This document shows, piece after piece, positions 63,610-64,000 of a stretch of 64,000 bases of DNA. The position numbers and the translations under genes were made by a program. The stretch covers positions 34,907-98,906 of the forward strand of contig CAAGNQ010000063.1 of NCBI GenBank assembly GCA_900771345.1, written 5' to 3'. The notes beneath the pieces are model-generated. The model worked only from the letters and a program-made list of their open reading frames with translations. It did no database searches and was not told where the DNA came from. Each line of letters opens with the position of its first letter. Position 1 is the stretch's first letter. Source of the DNA: Clostridia bacterium. GTDB taxonomy: Bacteria > Bacillota > Clostridia > Christensenellales > Borkfalkiaceae.

Positions 63610-64000
63610 TTAATCGGCTTTACTGTTATTATTAAATTTTTTCTTATATTCAGTTTTGGTGGAGTTTTCACGCTCGATTTCTTCTTCGATTTGTTGTAAA
63701 CGACTTTTTCCCAAGTTGGCGATAGGCTCACCTTTAGGAATAAACGCCCCAACGATAGACGGCGCGCGGTGAAATGCTCGTGTAAACGCTTCAGGTTCTC
63801 GCTCTCGGAAAAGAGTGTAAGCACGGCTCATTTTGTCGAACTTATCCTTATCTTTTGAGAGTTCTTGAACTTCCTTGAATAACAAGCCGTTATCTTTTTG
63901 TTGACGGTCAACGACTTCTTCTATCTAAGGACTTTTCTAAAGATTGATTGCAGAGTTTGTACTTATTGTCTGACATCTTCATTTCGTACTCTTCCTGCAA
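63610..64000 (-). pseudogene. C-terminal part of a Mob/relaxase-like protein, frameshifted
   Basis: Reading in from the window edge, one frame gives LQEEYEMKMSDNKYKLCNQS and ends at TGA (63908). A second frame, open from about 63924 to 63610, continues naturally with IEEVVDRQQKDNGLLFKEV and then a charged coiled coil. The switch lies within 63911-63924 and needs a one-base change. The coiled-coil end fits plasmid recombination/mobilization (Pre/Mob) proteins, but the catalytic part is outside the window, so the family call is tentative. Confidence 0.55.

Larger units (their letters stand above)
60830..64000. mobile_element. Mobilizable element end with large serine recombinase (Tn4451-like)
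   Basis: Consecutive minus-strand genes for a Mob-like protein (broken), a 41-residue membrane peptide, an 89-residue protein, a 90-residue protein and a large serine recombinase, followed by a structured non-coding end. The recombinase plus Mob pairing recalls TnpX/TnpZ of Tn4451 elements. The element continues past 64000. The exact left border is not determined; it lies near 60,800-60,840. Confidence 0.75.

Noticed and set aside
63483..63824. 113-codon minus-strand frame
   Set aside because: Runs across the Mob-like coding frame and then AT-rich spacer, no motif; a shadow.
1..64000. tRNA, rRNA or replication origin
   Set aside because: No tRNA cloverleaf or rRNA sequence noticed, and dnaB alone does not indicate an origin; no DnaA-box cluster seen. 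A tRNAscan run would settle this.

Overview
The window looks like a low-GC Bacillota chromosome of clostridial type. It carries McsB/McsA/ClpC arginine-phosphorylation genes, a DnaD-type replication protein, DUF4364 and TSCPD proteins, AGGAGG-like ribosome binding sites, frequent TTG starts, and a SipW/TasA-type surface operon. I cannot place it more precisely from the sequence alone. Everything from 1 to about 60,830 reads as ordinary chromosome. The last 3.2 kb is one end of a mobilizable element with a large serine recombinase.

Region by region. 1-12.8 kb is one tightly packed minus-strand cluster with gaps of 0-35 bp and several overlaps. In transcription order it holds an alpha/beta hydrolase, a DUF951 protein, signal peptidase I, two small membrane proteins, an ACT protein, a UPF0210 protein, oligoendopeptidase F, DnaB helicase, threonylcarbamoyl-AMP synthase, a protein-arginine phosphatase, RpiB, GalU, a short McsA, McsB and the start of ClpC. 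No ctsR is present. 13-14.7 kb is a DnaD-like protein ending in what looks like the N-terminal domain of a DnaC-type helicase loader without its ATPase. 14.8-19 kb holds citrate synthase and an ECF S-component/CoaX/homoserine dehydrogenase operon. 19-30 kb is a mixed region: a cysteine-rich mini-protein, a purine permease, TypA, a Nudix hydrolase, DUF4364, TSCPD, a frameshifted lipoprotein with a G7 tract, a FliB-like protein, a nitroreductase, rpsU and an MFS transporter.

30.4-38.3 kb is a complete arginine operon transcribed argG-H-C-J-B-D-F from a near-consensus promoter with ARG-box-like half-sites upstream. 38.5-43 kb is a putative sugar operon (PHP protein, SDR dehydrogenase, double class II aldolase, single class II aldolase) from a strong promoter overlapped by a cre-like palindrome. 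Between it and proA sits a self-contained transcription unit for a 30-residue peptide. 43.5-47.5 kb is an unusual operon of DUF1538 membrane protein, tandem PII-like protein, unanchored S26 peptidase and ProA. 47.6-55.5 kb holds a phosphohexomutase, a secreted 813-residue protein preceded by a 40-residue peptide gene, a Ca2+-type P-ATPase and NagB.

55.6-60.5 kb is a surface-structure locus. It has a membrane-bound XRE protein and then a pglD-like/sipW/tasA-like operon. That operon's perfect promoter is straddled by a 19-bp palindrome and lies opposite a small divergent XRE regulator gene, an arrangement reminiscent of SinR control of tapA-sipW-tasA in Bacillus. The strongest candidates for something undescribed are this locus, the DUF1538/PII/S26/ProA operon, the 30-residue peptide unit, the DnaD/DnaC-N fusion and the G7-tract lipoprotein.
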